In this document: positions 32,721-44,448 of the stretch, piece by piece | Numbering within the stretch: position 1 is the stretch's first letter | Layout of the letters: each line of letters opens with the position of its first letter | Assembly (NCBI RefSeq): GCF_949987535.1 | Contig: NC_080069.1 | Location: 39,731,269 to 39,795,268, forward strand | DNA: 64,000 nt | DNA from: Balaenoptera acutorostrata | Taxonomy: Eukaryota > Chordata > Mammalia > Artiodactyla > Balaenopteridae | Reading direction: 5' to 3' | Notes under the pieces: generated by a model | Database searches by the model: none | What the model saw: the letters and a program-made list of their open reading frames with translations, nothing else | Told to the model about the DNA's origin: nothing | Translations under genes and position numbers: made by a program

Positions 32721-33354
32721 AAGTCAACCTCAACCAAAGATTTACAGAACCTTTACCAAACATCACATTAACAAGTTAATATAAACATGTATACTATAAT
32801 AAAGATGTTTAAAAAAATGTTCAAACCCTTAAAAATAAATTCTGTTCAGTTATTTTTGCTGATATTTGCTGGAACTATTGAAATTTTCTGATGTTGATGA
32901 CCCTGGAGAGTCAAAGACTAGAAAACGAATTTAAGAAAGGAAAATAATAATACAGCCATTTCAGATGTTTCAAAGCAATGTTCCCGCATATTTCCTATTA
33001 TCTCTCTTCTCAATACTTGCAAAACTTTTGCCACCCCATTCTTCCATCACTGAAATGTACAAACATATACAGTGTCCACCTTCAATTTTTTCTGAATTCC
33101 CAGAAAAGAGTTTAGATGTACAGATTTTTTTAAGTAAAAGTGAAAATCTTGCAGTGTCCCTGGTAATTGAAAACTAATAGGCATAATGGCAATGGTCTAA
33201 AGATGCCAGCAATTGAATTCCCCTTAGAGGATGGCTTAATGGCTATTTCCCCCTTATCGATTACGTAGCAAGTAGTCCAAAGTTGATGTTTCAGAATGTA
33301 TCGTCTCTCTTCCAAGGTTGCAGTTACACCCCTAACTGATGTTTTCAACCAAAT
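32721..33354. other. No recognised gene or repeat
   Basis: Anonymous AT-rich sequence with only short frames. Confidence 0.5.
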
Positions 33355-33450
33355 TCACTTATTTGGTCATCTGGTAAATATTTACTGAGCACCTATAATG
33401 TGTTAGGCAATGTTCTAGGTGCTGCAGACTTAAGAGTGAACAAGTGACCT
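33355..33450 (+). mobile_element. L2 3'-end remnant
   Basis: TTTACTGAGCACCTATAATGTG and GGCAATGTTCTAGGTGCTG followed by AGTGAACAAG are the signature of the mammalian L2 LINE 3' region. Confidence 0.75.
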
Positions 33451-33999
33451 CATCCCCTGTTTCTCATTGAAAAGACAGAAGCCAGCTCAGTGAGTTCCCA
33501 TTCGTTCTCCTTACCTTTCAATGAGTTTGTACACCTCCACATATACTTGGTCAAATTCTAACTCTGTGAAGTCTTCTTTGACCAGCCTGGGCCATGAGTC
33601 TCACACCAACTCTGATTTTTCTGAAATGTCCTGTTATTAAGCCACTACACATTTCCTATATAGACATGTGTTGGTGTACAGCTGTATGCCAACAAATTAG
33701 ATGTTATTCATGTCTGTTTATTGCCTTGAATTATTATTTAAAGATTTCATTGCCATCTGACTTTTCACATATATCTGTGGTTTTTCCTCAACTAAATTAA
33801 AAGTTCTTTGAAGCAAGAAATACATGATCTGACATAGAATTATATAAGAAATCTTAAAAAGGATATAAAAATAAAATCATATTAACAACCCATCTGTTCT
33901 GAAAAGAATAATATTACATTAAATACAGTCCATCAGCAAAGTTTTATATACTGTAAAAATTAAGCTGGTTATTCATAAAAATTAGATTTTTTTCATGTT
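33451..33999. other. No recognised gene or repeat
   Basis: Anonymous sequence. Weak L2-like phrases (AAGTCTTCTTTGACC) near 33570 are too short to call. Confidence 0.4.
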
Positions 34000-34014
34000 A
34001 AGATGTTAATTTTA

Positions 34015-34383
34015 GGGGCTTCCCTGTGGTCCAGTGGTAAAGAATCCGACTTCAATGCAGGGGACATGGGTTCAATCCCTGGTTGGGGAACTACGATCCC
34101 ACATGCCATGAGGCAACTAAGCCCGTGCACCACAACTACTGAGCCTGCACGCCTCAACTAGAGAGACTGCGTGCCACAAACTACAGAGCCCATGCGCTCT
34201 GGAGCCCACATGCCACAACTAGAGAGAGAAAATCCACACGCCACAACTAGAGAAAAGCCCACGTGCCACAACGAATAGCCCACATGCTGCAACAAAAGAT
34301 CCTGCATGCCGCAACAAAGAACCCACGTGCTGCAACTAAGACCCGATGCAGCCAAAAAATAAAAAATAAATAAAAATTTTAAA
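34015..34383 (+). mobile_element. CHR-type SINE, long form
   Basis: Head GGGGCTTCCCTGTGGTCC, B box GGTTCAATCCC, a long body of repeated GCCACAACTAGAGA-like phrases, and an AAATAAA tail. Target duplication AAGATGTTAATT is at 34000-34011 and 34384-34395 (12/12). Confidence 0.9.
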
Positions 34384-37094
34384 AAGATGTTAATTGTAAT
34401 TCTCAGGGCAATTTCTAAGAAAATAATTCATAAAACATAGTGAAAGAAACAAGAGCAAGAGAATTTAAATGTCATACTAGAATATATCTATTTAACACAA
34501 GAAAAAAGGCAATAAAGAAATTAGAGGAACAAAAAGGATATAAGATATATAGAAAACAAATGACAGGCAAAATCCTAGCTTATCAGTAATTATATTAAAT
34601 GTAAATGGACTAAACATTCTAATCAAAAGGCAGATATTGGCAGATTAGATTTTTTTAATGATCCAACTATATGGTGTCTATAAGAGACATTGTTTTGATT
34701 CAAAGACACAAATAGATGAAAAGTTTAAAAATGGAAAAATGATATAGCATGCAACCAGTAACCAAAAGAGAGTTGGAGTCCTATATTAATATCAGGTAAA
34801 ACAGACTTTAGGAAGAAGATTTTATGATGATAAAAGAGTCAAAACATCAAGAAGACATAACAATTATAACATATTTGAATCTAATAACAGAGTCACAAAA
34901 TACAGGAAGCAAAAATTTACATAAATGAAGGAGAAATAGACAATTCAGCAATAATATTTGGAGTTTTCAGTAATCCACTTGCAATAATGGGTAGAACAAT
35001 TAGGCAGAAGTTCAAAAAGGAAACAGAAGACTTAAAAAATATTGTAAACCAACTAGACCTAACAAATATTGATAGAACACTCCACCCAGCTACAGCACAA
35101 TACACATTCTTTTTAAGCATGCATGGAACATTCTCCAGAATAGACTGTCTGTTAGGGGAAAAAAGGAAGCCTTAATAAGTTTAAAATTATTGAAATCATA
35201 CAAAGTATGTTCCTTGACCATAATGGAATGAAATTAGAAATCAATAATAGAAGTAAATTTGGGATTTTCACAAACATGAGAAAATTAAACAACACACTTT
35301 TAATAACCAGTGTATCAAAGAACAAATCACAAAGAAAATTAGAAGAAAGTTTGAGATGAATGAAAATTAAGACACAACATGCCAAATTTATGGAATGCAG
35401 ACAAAGCAGTGCTTAGAGGAAAATTTAAAGCTTTAAATGTCTACATTTAAAAGGAAGATCTAAACTCAATAACCAAATCTTCCACCTTAGACTAGAAAAA
35501 AGAAGAGCAAACTAAAACCAAAGCAAAAATAAGAAAGGAAACAATAAAGATTAGAGTGGAAATAGATGAAATAGAAACTAGAAAAATAACAAAAGAAATA
35601 CAAAATTGACATGTCTTTAGCTAGACTGTTCAATTAAAAAAAAGAGAGAAGACTCAAATTACTAAAACCAGGAATGAAAGAGGGGACATCACTATCAGCC
35701 TTATAGAAATAAAAAGGATCATAAGAAAATACTATGAACAATTATATGCCAACAAATTAGACAACCTAGATGAAATGGAAAAGTTCCTAGAAAGACAGAA
35801 ACTACCAATACTGACTCAAAAAGAAATACAAAATCTGAATACAGATTCTGCTATAAAATTAGTAATTGAAACACTTCCTACAAAGAAAAGACAAGACCCA
35901 AATAGCCTTACTAGTAAATTCTACCAAAGAGTTAAAGAGGAATTAACAATGCTTCTCAAATTCTTTCCCCCCCCAAAAAATAGAAAATATGAAACACTTT
36001 TAAATTATTCTATAAGGTGAGTATTACCCTGATACCAAAACCAAAGACATCATGAGAAGAAAACTACAGACCAATATACTTCATGAATATAGGCACAAAA
36101 CCCCTCACCTGATACTAATAAACCAAACCCAGCCATTTATAAAAAGAATTATACACTACCACTAAGCGTGATTTACCTTAGGAATGCAAGATTTGTTCAA
36201 CATATGAAAATCAACCAGTGTAGTACATCACATTAATAGAATGAAGAGCAAAAACTACATGATCATCTTGAAAGAGATTGACAAGATTGAACATCTTTTA
36301 TGATAAAAACACTCAGAAAACTAATACAAGAAAGTGTCATCAATCTGATGAAGGTCCTCTACTAAAATCCCGCAGCTAACATCATACTTAATGAAGAAAG
36401 ACTAAATACTTTCCCACCAAGATCAGGAACAAGACAAGAATGTCTGCTCTCATCACCTCTGGTCATCATTGTACTAGAGGCTCTAACAAGAGCAATTAAG
36501 CAAGGAAAAGAAATAAAAGCATCCAGATTGGAAAGAAAGTGAAATTATCTCTATTCACAGGTGACAGGATTTTGTATATATAAAATCCTAAAGAATCCAA
36601 ACAAAAAAAATATTGGAACTAATAACTGAATCAGCAATGTTGCAGAATAGAAGATTAATATACAAAACTCAACTGTATTTCTATACACTATCAATGAACA
36701 ATACAAAAATGAAATTTAAAGAACAATTCAATTTATAATAGCATAAAAGATAATAAAAATACTCAAGAATGAATTTAGTAAAAGAAGTGTAAGACTATAC
36801 CCTGAAAACTACAAAGCATCATTTAAAAAACTTAAAGAACACCTACATTAATTGAAATACATCCTGCACTCATGAATCAGAAGACTTAATATCATAAGAT
36901 GGCAATACTCCCCAAACTGATCTACAGGTTCAACATAATCACTTTCGTAATCCTAGCTACCTTGTTTTGCAGAAATTGATAAGCTGATGATCCTAAGACT
37001 CAAACGGAAATGCAAAGGACCCAGAACAGCCAAAATAACATTGAAAAAGAAAAAATGAGAGAACTCATGTTTTCCAATTTCAAAACTTATTACA

Positions 37095-37213
37095 GGGAAT
37101 TCCCTGGTGGTCCAGTGGTTAGGACTCTGTGCTTCCACTGCAGGGGGCACGGTTCGATCCATGGTTGGGGAACTAAGATCCTGCAAGCCATGCAGCAAGG
37201 CCAAAAAAAAAAA
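37095..37213 (+). mobile_element. Short CHR-type SINE
   Basis: Head GGGAATTCCCTGGTGGTCC, B box GGTTCGATCC, A15 tail. Flanks AAAACTTATTACA (37082-37094) and AAAACTTACTACA (37214-37226) differ at one base. Confidence 0.93.
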
Positions 37214-37253
37214 AAAACTTACTACAAAGATACAGTAATCAAAACAATGTGAG

Positions 37254-37593
37254 GGCTTCCATGGTGGCTCAGTGGCTGAGAACCCGCCTGCCAATGCAGG
37301 GAACATGGGTTCGAGCCCTGGTCCGGGAAGATCCCACATGCCCTGGAGCAACTAAGCCCGTGTGCCACAACTACTGAGCCTGCACTCTAGAACCCGCGAG
37401 CCACAACTACTGAAGCCCATGCCTAGATCCCATGCTCCGCAACAAGAGAAGCCACTGCAATGAGAAGCCCGCACACTGCAAAGAAGAGTAGCCCCTGCTC
37501 GCCACAACTAGAGAAAAGCCTGTGCACGGCAATGAAGACCCAACACCCCCAAAAATTAATTAATTAATTAATTAATTAATTAAAAAGAAAACC
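37254..37593 (+). mobile_element. CHR-type SINE with (TTAA)n tail
   Basis: Head GGCTTCCATGGTGGC, B box GGTTCGAGCCC, long body, then seven or more AATT repeats before the final A run. Target duplication AACAATGTGAG is at 37243-37253 and 37594-37604. Confidence 0.93.
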
Positions 37594-37628
37594 AACAATG
37601 TGAGATTGGCATAAAGCTAAACATATAG

Positions 37629-37927
37629 GGCTTCCCTGGTGGCGCAGTGGTTGAGAATCTGCCTGCTAACGCAGGGGACACGGGTTCGAGCCCTGGTCTG
37701 GGAGGATCCCACATGCCGCGGAGCAACTAGGCCCGTGAGCCACAACTACTGAGCCTGTGCGTCTGGAGCTTGTGCTCCACAACAAGAGAGGCTGCGATAG
37801 TGAGAGGCCCGCACACCGCAATGAAGAGTGGCCCCTGCTCGCCACAACTGGAGAAAGCCCTTGCACAGAAACGAAGACGACCCAACATAGCAATCAATCA
37901 ATCAATCAATCTTTAAAAAAAAAAAAA
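37629..37927 (+). mobile_element. Full-length CHR SINE, young-looking
   Basis: Head GGCTTCCCTGG, A box TGGCGCAGTGG, B box GGTTCGAGCCC, a clean CHR body and an (AATC)n then A-rich tail. Target duplication AAAGCTAAACATATAG is at 37613-37628 and 37928-37943 (16/16). Confidence 0.95.
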
Positions 37928-39072
37928 AAAGCTAAACATATAGATCAATGGGATAAATAGATTCATACATCTACGGCCTGGTTTATATACCAGAAATAAA
38001 TCCATATATCTACAGCCATTTGATTTTCAACAAGAATGCCAAGGCCATTCATTAGGGAAAGAATAGTCCCTTCAACAATGATCCTGGACCACCGGATATC
38101 CATGGGCAAAAGAATAAAGTTGGACCCCTACCACACAAAATACACAGACATCAACTAAAAGCAGATCAATGTCCTAAAGAGCTAAAACCATAAATCTCTT
38201 AGAAGAAAATCTTCCAAGAGGGGAACTCCTCATGACCTCAGATTTGACAATGCATTCTCAGATATGACACCAAAAGCATAAGCAACAAAAGAAAAAGTAG
38301 ATAAGTTGGACTTCATCAAAATTAAAAGCATTTGTGCATAAAGGACATTATTAAGAAAGTAAAAGACAACCTGCAGAATGGGAGAAAAAAGTATATATAT
38401 ATACACATCAGATAAAGGTTTAGTATGTGGAATAAATGAACTCCTACAACTCAACAGTAAAACAACAAACAACCCAATTATAAATGGGCAAAGGACTTGA
38501 ATAAACAGATTCCTAAAGAAGCCATATGGCCAAAAGGCACATAAGAAAATGTCAACATCATTAGGCATCAGGGAAATGCAAACTGAAAGCACAATGAGAT
38601 ACCACTTCACATGCACTAGGATCACTATAATCAAAAAGATAGATAATAAGAAGTGTTGGCAAGGATGTGGAGAAATTTGAACTGTCATACATTGCTGGAG
38701 GGAATATAACATGGTGTAGCCATTTTGAAAAACAATTTGGCAGTTCCTCAAAAATAAAACACAGGGTTGCCATATGACCCAGGATTTCCACTCCTAGGTA
38801 TAAACTTAAGAGAAATCAGAATATATTTCCACACTAAAACTTGTACACAGATGTTCATAGCAGCACTATTCATAGTAACCAAAAAGTAGAAGCAATCCAG
38901 TTGTCCTCAACAGATAAATGAATCAACAAAATGTGTACACTATTCATACAATGGAATATTTTTCAGTCGTTAAAAGGAATGTAGTATTGCTATATACTAC
39001 AACATGGATGAAAACATTATGCTAAGTGAAAGAAACCAGACGTGAAAGATCATATATTGTTCTTTTTAAAGA

Positions 39073-39140
39073 TATTTTGGCTGTCCTGGGTCCCTTGCAT
39101 TTCCATGACTCTTAGGATCATCAGCTCGGCCATTTCCACA
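39073..39140 (-). repeat. Inverted copy of an ORF2 segment inside the same ancient L1
   Basis: Read on the minus strand, this ~68 bp matches 36969-37038 of the same element. The two share the exact 17-mer AGCTGATGATCCTAAGA and a GGACCCAG...ACAGCCAAAATA block. It lies where the 3' UTR should be continuous. Mechanism unknown. Confidence 0.65.
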
Positions 39141-39145
39141 AACAG

Positions 39146-39173
39146 AATAGATTTCATAGAAATGAAATCTATT
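39146..39173. repeat. Perfect 12-bp hairpin
   Basis: AATAGATTTCAT, a 4-base loop AGAA, then ATGAAATCTATT. The stem is perfect. It directly follows the inverted ORF2 copy and precedes resumption of the L1 3' UTR (GCAAATAGGCAAATC). Confidence 0.85.
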
Positions 39174-39432
39174 TTGCAAATAGGCAAATCTGTAGAGATA
39201 GAAAGTAGATTAGTGGTTGTCAGGGGCTCAATGAGCTATCAGGGGGAAGAGAAAATGACCACTAATGGGTGAAGGATTTCCTTTTGGGGTGATGAAAATG
39301 TTCTAAAATTAGCTACTGGTAACGGTTGCAGAACTCCGTAAATTTGCTTAAAACAACTGAATTGCAGACGTTAAAAGAGTTAATTTTATGGTATATGGAT
39401 GTATGGTACATTTCAATAAAGCTGTCATTTAA

Positions 39433-39784
39433 AAAAATCCAGTCCATCCTAGAAAATTGGGATGGCATAGTTATTATATTCATTTTTCTTTCTAGCCCTC
39501 ACAATTTATAGCAAGATGCCTTGTACATAGAAGTGCCAAAAATACATACATGTATGAATGCATATTATTTTGCATTGTTCACAAAATGCTCCAAATATTA
39601 GTTGGAGTTTCTCAAGTGATTCAAACTCCTTGAGGCAAAGCCCATGTCTTAAATTTCATGAACATTCACCACTATTAGACCTTGCATAATGATTACACTT
39701 AGCCTGGAAATAGTTACAGTGGGTAAAAATGCTCAGCATCTTAATCCACCTGTAACTCATGATTGTTCAGGAGGCCATGCTGTC
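39433..39784. other. No recognised gene or repeat
   Basis: Anonymous AT-rich sequence. Confidence 0.45.
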
Positions 39785-39985
39785 ATGGGAGGACTCTGAA
39801 GTCAGACTATCTAGGTTTAAATCCAACTTCTATGACTTAATAATGGTATGATCTTGGATGAATAACTTAACCTCTGTGAGCCTTATTTTCCTCATCTGTA
39901 AGGACAGGATTAATGATAATATTGATAGTAACCACCTTCCAGGGTTGTGTGAGGCTTAAATGAGGCAAGGGGTGTAAAGCACTAA
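39785..39985 (+). mobile_element. MIR SINE
   Basis: Nearly full MIR layout: GGACTCTGAAGTCAGACT, the core ATAACTTAACCTCTGTGAGCC, TTTTCCTCATCTGTAA and the trailing GTTGTGTGAGGCTTAAATGAG. Ancient mammal-wide tRNA-derived SINE. Confidence 0.85.
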
Positions 39986-41754
39986 TATGGCCTTATTATT
40001 CATTCATAGAGTTGCTCGACATTCACTGGGCACTGATTTTAATGCTCTGCCCTCAGAAGACAGAAGTAGGAGAAGACAAATCAATGCAGTGAAGTGCTCT
40101 CGCTTGGAAAGACATCCAAAGAACACAAGAGTGATTCCCAAGGGGTGAGAGACTCTGTGTGTATGTGGATGGTCAGAGGCACAGGGTATCAAGAAAAGTT
40201 TTATGGAAGAAGTACCACTCGAACAGAGCATTTATTTAACTTTAAAAAAAGTATTCATTCCCCAGGTTGAGAGAAACAGGGAAATAGGACATTCCAAATG
40301 GATGGAGTGATAAAAGGAAATCATCATTTATTCAGGGGGCTGTGATTAACTCAACACAAGAACAGATCCAAGGTGAGAGCAGTCACAGAAAAGGCTAGGG
40401 AAGCAGGAGCCGGATCGTAGAAGTCATTGTTTTCCCCCTCACTAGGGCAGATGGTATTTCCTGGCAAGCGGGAATCACCCCTCCCCCACTCCAGCAGAGT
40501 CATTTTCTTTGGTTGGTTTTCTTTCCAAAGGTCATAGAGCAAAACAGAGGAAAGACTGAACCTCTGAGACAGCTTGAGTATTTCCAGAGTGTTCTGGTAA
40601 TGTCAATGCTGACAAAGCCAGTCATTCGTTGGCTGATCATCACTGAGCACCCAGAGGCTGCAGGACAATTATCAGGAGTGACAATTTTCCTTGATAAATG
40701 CATCTGTACTTTGCACAATTCCCAGTTTCCCTTGCATGCTCCCAGCATGCACTACTCCCACATTGGGCACCAGAGGTTGAAACTAGATGGCAGCTCCCAG
40801 AGGAGTGCCTTCAATTACCCACAACAAGCATCTGGGCATAAGCCCCCATCATAGGTGATTATGGCCACAGGTTAATCCAGCAGTTCCTCCTAATTAATAG
40901 CTTGGAGTATTGAAGAAGCCAGAAGTGACCACAACTCTCCAAGTTTTTGGAAAAGCCCAGCTGGCTGAGTGTCAGCTTTCCGTTAGACCAAACCTTGGTG
41001 TGTTGTTTAACCACATCACCCTTTCCTGGAATCTGGCCCTTTGGCTGACACTCCTCTGTGGAGACAGAGTGTCCCTTTTGTGGTTCAGAAATACCATGTA
41101 GGCTTTTCTTCTGCCTCAGCATTCCCATTTCTCATTCTTTCGACTTCTTCCAATCTGTTCTTCGCTTCTCTCAGAAATATGCTCAGTCTTTCCTCACTCA
41201 TTTTTTCAGTTTATTTTCTTCAGACTTGTTTTATTTTTTTCTTTTCCTTCAAAAGACCTGATGTCCCTTTCTTTTCCTGCTCCTTGATTTCTCCATTTCT
41301 CTCTCTTTCCCTCTGCCCTCCTCCCTCCTTCTCTCACTTCCTGTCTTTCTATTTTTTTCTAAACTGACCTCAGATGAAAACAATAGATTACTCATATTGT
41401 ATATTTCATAACACTCTCAGCAGGTTCCATGCATGGCCCTCTTTTATTTGGTTCATGTTTTTTTCTAATTTCTTGTTTTTAATAATGTAACAAGCACCAA
41501 TGAATCTAACAACTATTGAAACAAAAAGGGGGATCTCACACTATCCTACAGCAAAACATTGGGTAGCCTTCTATCCTAAGCCCTGGCTCCCCAACCCAGG
41601 GTATCCACCATGCCAAATCCTGGCCATCATTCCTTCCTTTAATACAGTTTTATTGTTTCTACATGTAGTTCTAAAAAATGTCTTACTCTAGTTTTTTAAG
41701 TTTATGAAAGGTATGGTGTTGTTATCTACTTCTTTCTTTGTTTTAGCCTTACTT
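39986..41754. other. No recognised gene; pyrimidine-rich stretch at 41100-41370
   Basis: Mostly anonymous sequence. 41100-41370 is strongly T/C-biased on the plus strand (runs of TTTCTTTTCC and CTCCCTCC type). The 113-aa and 108-aa frames here have no recognised domain. Confidence 0.45.
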
Positions 41755-41964
41755 TATAGATTTTTTTTTTTTTACTTTTTATTTTGAAATAAGTTCAAAG
41801 TTACAAAAAAGTTTCAAGGATAGTACATAAACCCCCATAGAGCCTTACTGATATATATTATTTATATTTTATTTATGTATTTGTTTGTTTGTAGAGAGAG
41901 AGTTATTATTCTCCAACTCATTTGAAAATAAGTTGCATATGTCTTGCTTCTTTAGCCCCTAACA

Positions 41965-42601
41965 CAGGTGTCCCCAACCCCTGGACCATGGACCAATACC
42001 AGTCTGTGGCCTGTTAGGAACCAGGTTGCACAGCAGGAGGTGAGTGGCAGGCAAGTGAACGAAGCTTCATCTGTATTTACAGCCGCTCCCCATTACTCGC
42101 ATTACCGCCTGAGCTCCACCTCCTGTCAGATCAGCAGCGGCATTAGATTCTCATAGGAGTGCGAACCCTACTGCGAACTGTGCATGCAAGGGATCTAGGT
42201 TGCGTGCTCCTTATGAGAATCTAATGCCTGATGATCTGAGGTGGAGCTGAGGTAGTGATGCTAGCACTGGGGAGTGGCTGCAAATACAGATTATCATTAG
42301 CAGAGAGGTTTGACTGCACAGAGACCATAATAAATCAACTGCTTGCAGACATATTAAAACACTATCAGTGAGTGGCAAGTGAAAAGAAGCTCAGGGCTCC
42401 CACTGATTCTGTATTATGGTGAGTTGTATAATTATTTCATTATATATTACAATGTAATAATAATAGAAATAAAGTGCACAATAAATGTAATGTGCTTGAA
42501 TCATCCTGAAACCATCTCCCCACACACACCCCTTCCTGATCCATGGAAAAATTGTCTTCCACGAAACTGGTCTCTGGTGCCAAAAAGGTTGGGGAGCGCT
42601 G
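41965..42601 (-). mobile_element. MER1-like hAT-Charlie MITE
   Basis: Inverted ends: CAGGTGTCCCCAACC on the left and GGTTGGGGAGCGCTG on the right. The 8-bp target duplication CCCTAACA is at 41957-41964 and 42602-42609, diagnostic of hAT transposition. An internal palindrome (GCATTAGATTCTCATAGGAG / CTCCTTATGAGAATCTAATG) surrounds about 42135-42230. There is no transposase frame. The MER1A/B name is from memory of the consensus. Confidence 0.9.
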
Positions 42602-42726
42602 CCCTAACACATCAGTGTGTATTTCCTAAGAATAAGGAAAATCTCTTACATAACCACAAATGAGGAAATTTAACATTGATACTGTGCTTATATTTTAGCA
42701 ACAGTCCATTTTTAACTATCCCAATA

Positions 42727-42935
42727 CAGTAAGTCCCCCACATATGAACCTTCAAGTTGCGAACTTTCAAAGATGTGAATGTGCATTTTCATGTCCAATC
42801 ATGTAACTTAGTTCAAGCGTCTGGCATTATCTGTAAAAGCTGGGTACCTAGGCTAACTTTATTGGACTTATGAGCAAATTGGACTTGCAAACACACTCTC
42901 AGAATGGAACTCGATCATATGTTGGGGACTTACTA
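42727..42935. mobile_element. MER44/Tigger-like MITE
   Basis: Terminal inverted repeats CAGTAAGTCCCCCACATATG and the complement of CATATGTTGGGGACTTACTA, flanked by TA on both sides (42725-42726 and 42936-42937). This fits Tc/mariner-type (Tigger) transposition. The 209-bp element has no coding capacity and would have needed a Tigger transposase in trans. Confidence 0.85.
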
Positions 42936-43393
42936 TAACAGCATTTACAGCAATTTTTTCAAGTACAAAAATCTGTTTCAGATTTGCACATGGCATTCAG
43001 TTGTGTGTCTCTAGTCTTCTTTAATCTCAAACATTTCCTCCACCATTCTTTACTCTTCATGACATTTAATATTTGTCTGGTATCTTGTTAACATCACTCA
43101 ATTTGGGTTCTCCTGATGTTTCCTTTCTATTGCATTCAGGATACACTTTTTTGGCAGGAATACCACAGAAGTGATGCTGTGTGCTATGTTCTCAGTAAAT
43201 CACATCCAGAGGCCCCTCATTAGTGACTTTAGCTTTGATCCCTTGATTATGGTGCTACCCCGTTTCTCTAGATGATATATTTGCATATATTTTTTGGAAA
43301 ATTACTATTTCACTTAATATCACACTGTTAAGACTCACCCACATTGATGCATGTCACTTTTCTCTCTCTTCCTCTCCCACACCCACCCACAGA

Positions 43394-43438
43394 CACACAC
43401 ACCAACCTACACACACACACACACACATACACACACAT
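43394..43438. repeat. (CA)n microsatellite, interrupted
   Basis: CA repeats with small interruptions on the plus strand; probably polymorphic. Confidence 0.85.
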
Positions 43439-43689
43439 TTGCTTATCTTCTTTCTTCCTGTCTTCAATTTTCCAGCCACATTCTTACTCAAAATCAATTT
43501 GGAAGTATACAACTCTTAGCTGAAGTATGTACCATCTCTTGTTCAATTACTACAGACTAAATCTCCAAAGATTGGTGTATAACGCGCCAAAGATATGTGC
43601 TGTTATGAAGATAGGTGGCTTAGCAAAGAAGCAGATACCAAAGAGATCATAAAGGGACCCTTCACCTTTTACTCACCCACCCAACTAAC

Positions 43690-43990
43690 CTGTCGACGTT
43701 TATTAACTGAGTAACTATTATGTTCCCAGCACCAGGCTTGACTAGAAGGGGGCATATAAAGTACAAAACCACAAAGGTCTTAGAAGCCCAATATACACAC
43801 ACACACCCCACCAGCAGTTCACCGTGGACACCTCCCTCACGCTTCAAGGCTCAGCTCAAAAGTCACCTTCTCCATAAAGCTACCCATCCCTGCACCAACC
43901 CTAAGTACCTAACTGAGAACCTACTACTTGCCAAGCACAGTATTACATGCTTTCCTCACAGCAGTTCAAGAAGGCTCTGCCTTCTTATTT
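43690..43990. mobile_element. L2-like remnants
   Basis: Phrases typical of L2 3' regions occur in succession: TTATTAACTGAGTAACTATTATG, GGCTCAGCTCAAAAGTCACC, and CTACTACTTGCCAAGCACAG. They may be two overlapping or tandem L2 pieces. Orientation was not resolved. Confidence 0.5.
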
Positions 43991-43999
43991 CAGCTCTCC

Positions 44000-44448
44000 T
44001 AATACAAACTATGTCCTTTCCGTGGTCTATTTAGCGCCACATTTTTCACAACTGTGTGCTTTTTATTGATGATTTCACTGTTTAAAATGACCCCCAAGCG
44101 TAGTGCTGAAGTGCTGTCCAGTATTCCTAAGTGCAAGAAGGCTGTGATGTGCCTCACTGAGAAGGTATGTGTATCAGATAAGCTTCCTTCAGGCATGAGT
44201 TTTAGTGCTGTTGGCTGTGAGTTCAATGTTAATAAGTCAACTATATATTAAATAAAGTCTCCTTAAACAAAAACATACATAAAACAAGTTTATGTATTGA
44301 CCAATTTACAGAAATGTTGTGACCAGAGACTGTTAGGACCCTAATTCTGTATTTTCCCTAAGAGTAATGCTTCAGTGTCGGTAATTCAGTGTTCCTGGTG
44401 ACTGTAGAAAATAATAATACTGTGAGTAATAAGAATCAACTGTAGTAG
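44000..44448 (+). mobile_element. Tigger-family DNA transposon remnant
   Basis: Contains a short frame (about 44087-44251) resembling the N-terminal CENP-B-type helix-turn-helix of pogo/Tigger transposases (KRSAEVLSSIPKCKKAV, GCEFNVNKSTI). The rest of the transposase is absent. The right end GAATCAACTGTA is compatible with a Tigger terminal repeat next to a TA. The left end is unclear. Inactive. Confidence 0.75.

Larger units (their letters stand above)
34384..39432 (+). mobile_element. Ancient L1, ORF2 to 3' end, SINE-riddled
   Basis: Decayed plus-strand L1. The endonuclease region is about 34560-35260 (GTAAATGGACTAAAC ... TGGAACATTCTCCAGAATAG). RT text is about 35700-36950 (CTACAGACCAATATACTTC, AGATCAGGAACAAGACAAG). 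The C-terminal region and 3' UTR run about 37940-39432, ending TTTCAATAAAGCTGTCATTTAAAAAAA. SINEs sit at 37095, 37254 and 37629. All frames are broken, and divergence is far higher than in the L1s at 2936 or 15840. The 5' limit is vague. Confidence 0.8.
41755..43370 (-). mobile_element. Ancient L1M fragment split by two DNA transposons
   Basis: The pieces 41755-41964, 42602-42726 and 42936-43370 read in one order as decayed minus-strand L1M text. They include TTTATTTTGAAATAAG, CAACTCATTTGAAAATAAG, ATTTCCTAAGAATAAGG and CCACAGAAGTGATGCTGTG. Continuity across both insertions supports a single host element. Family and boundaries are approximate. Confidence 0.55.
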
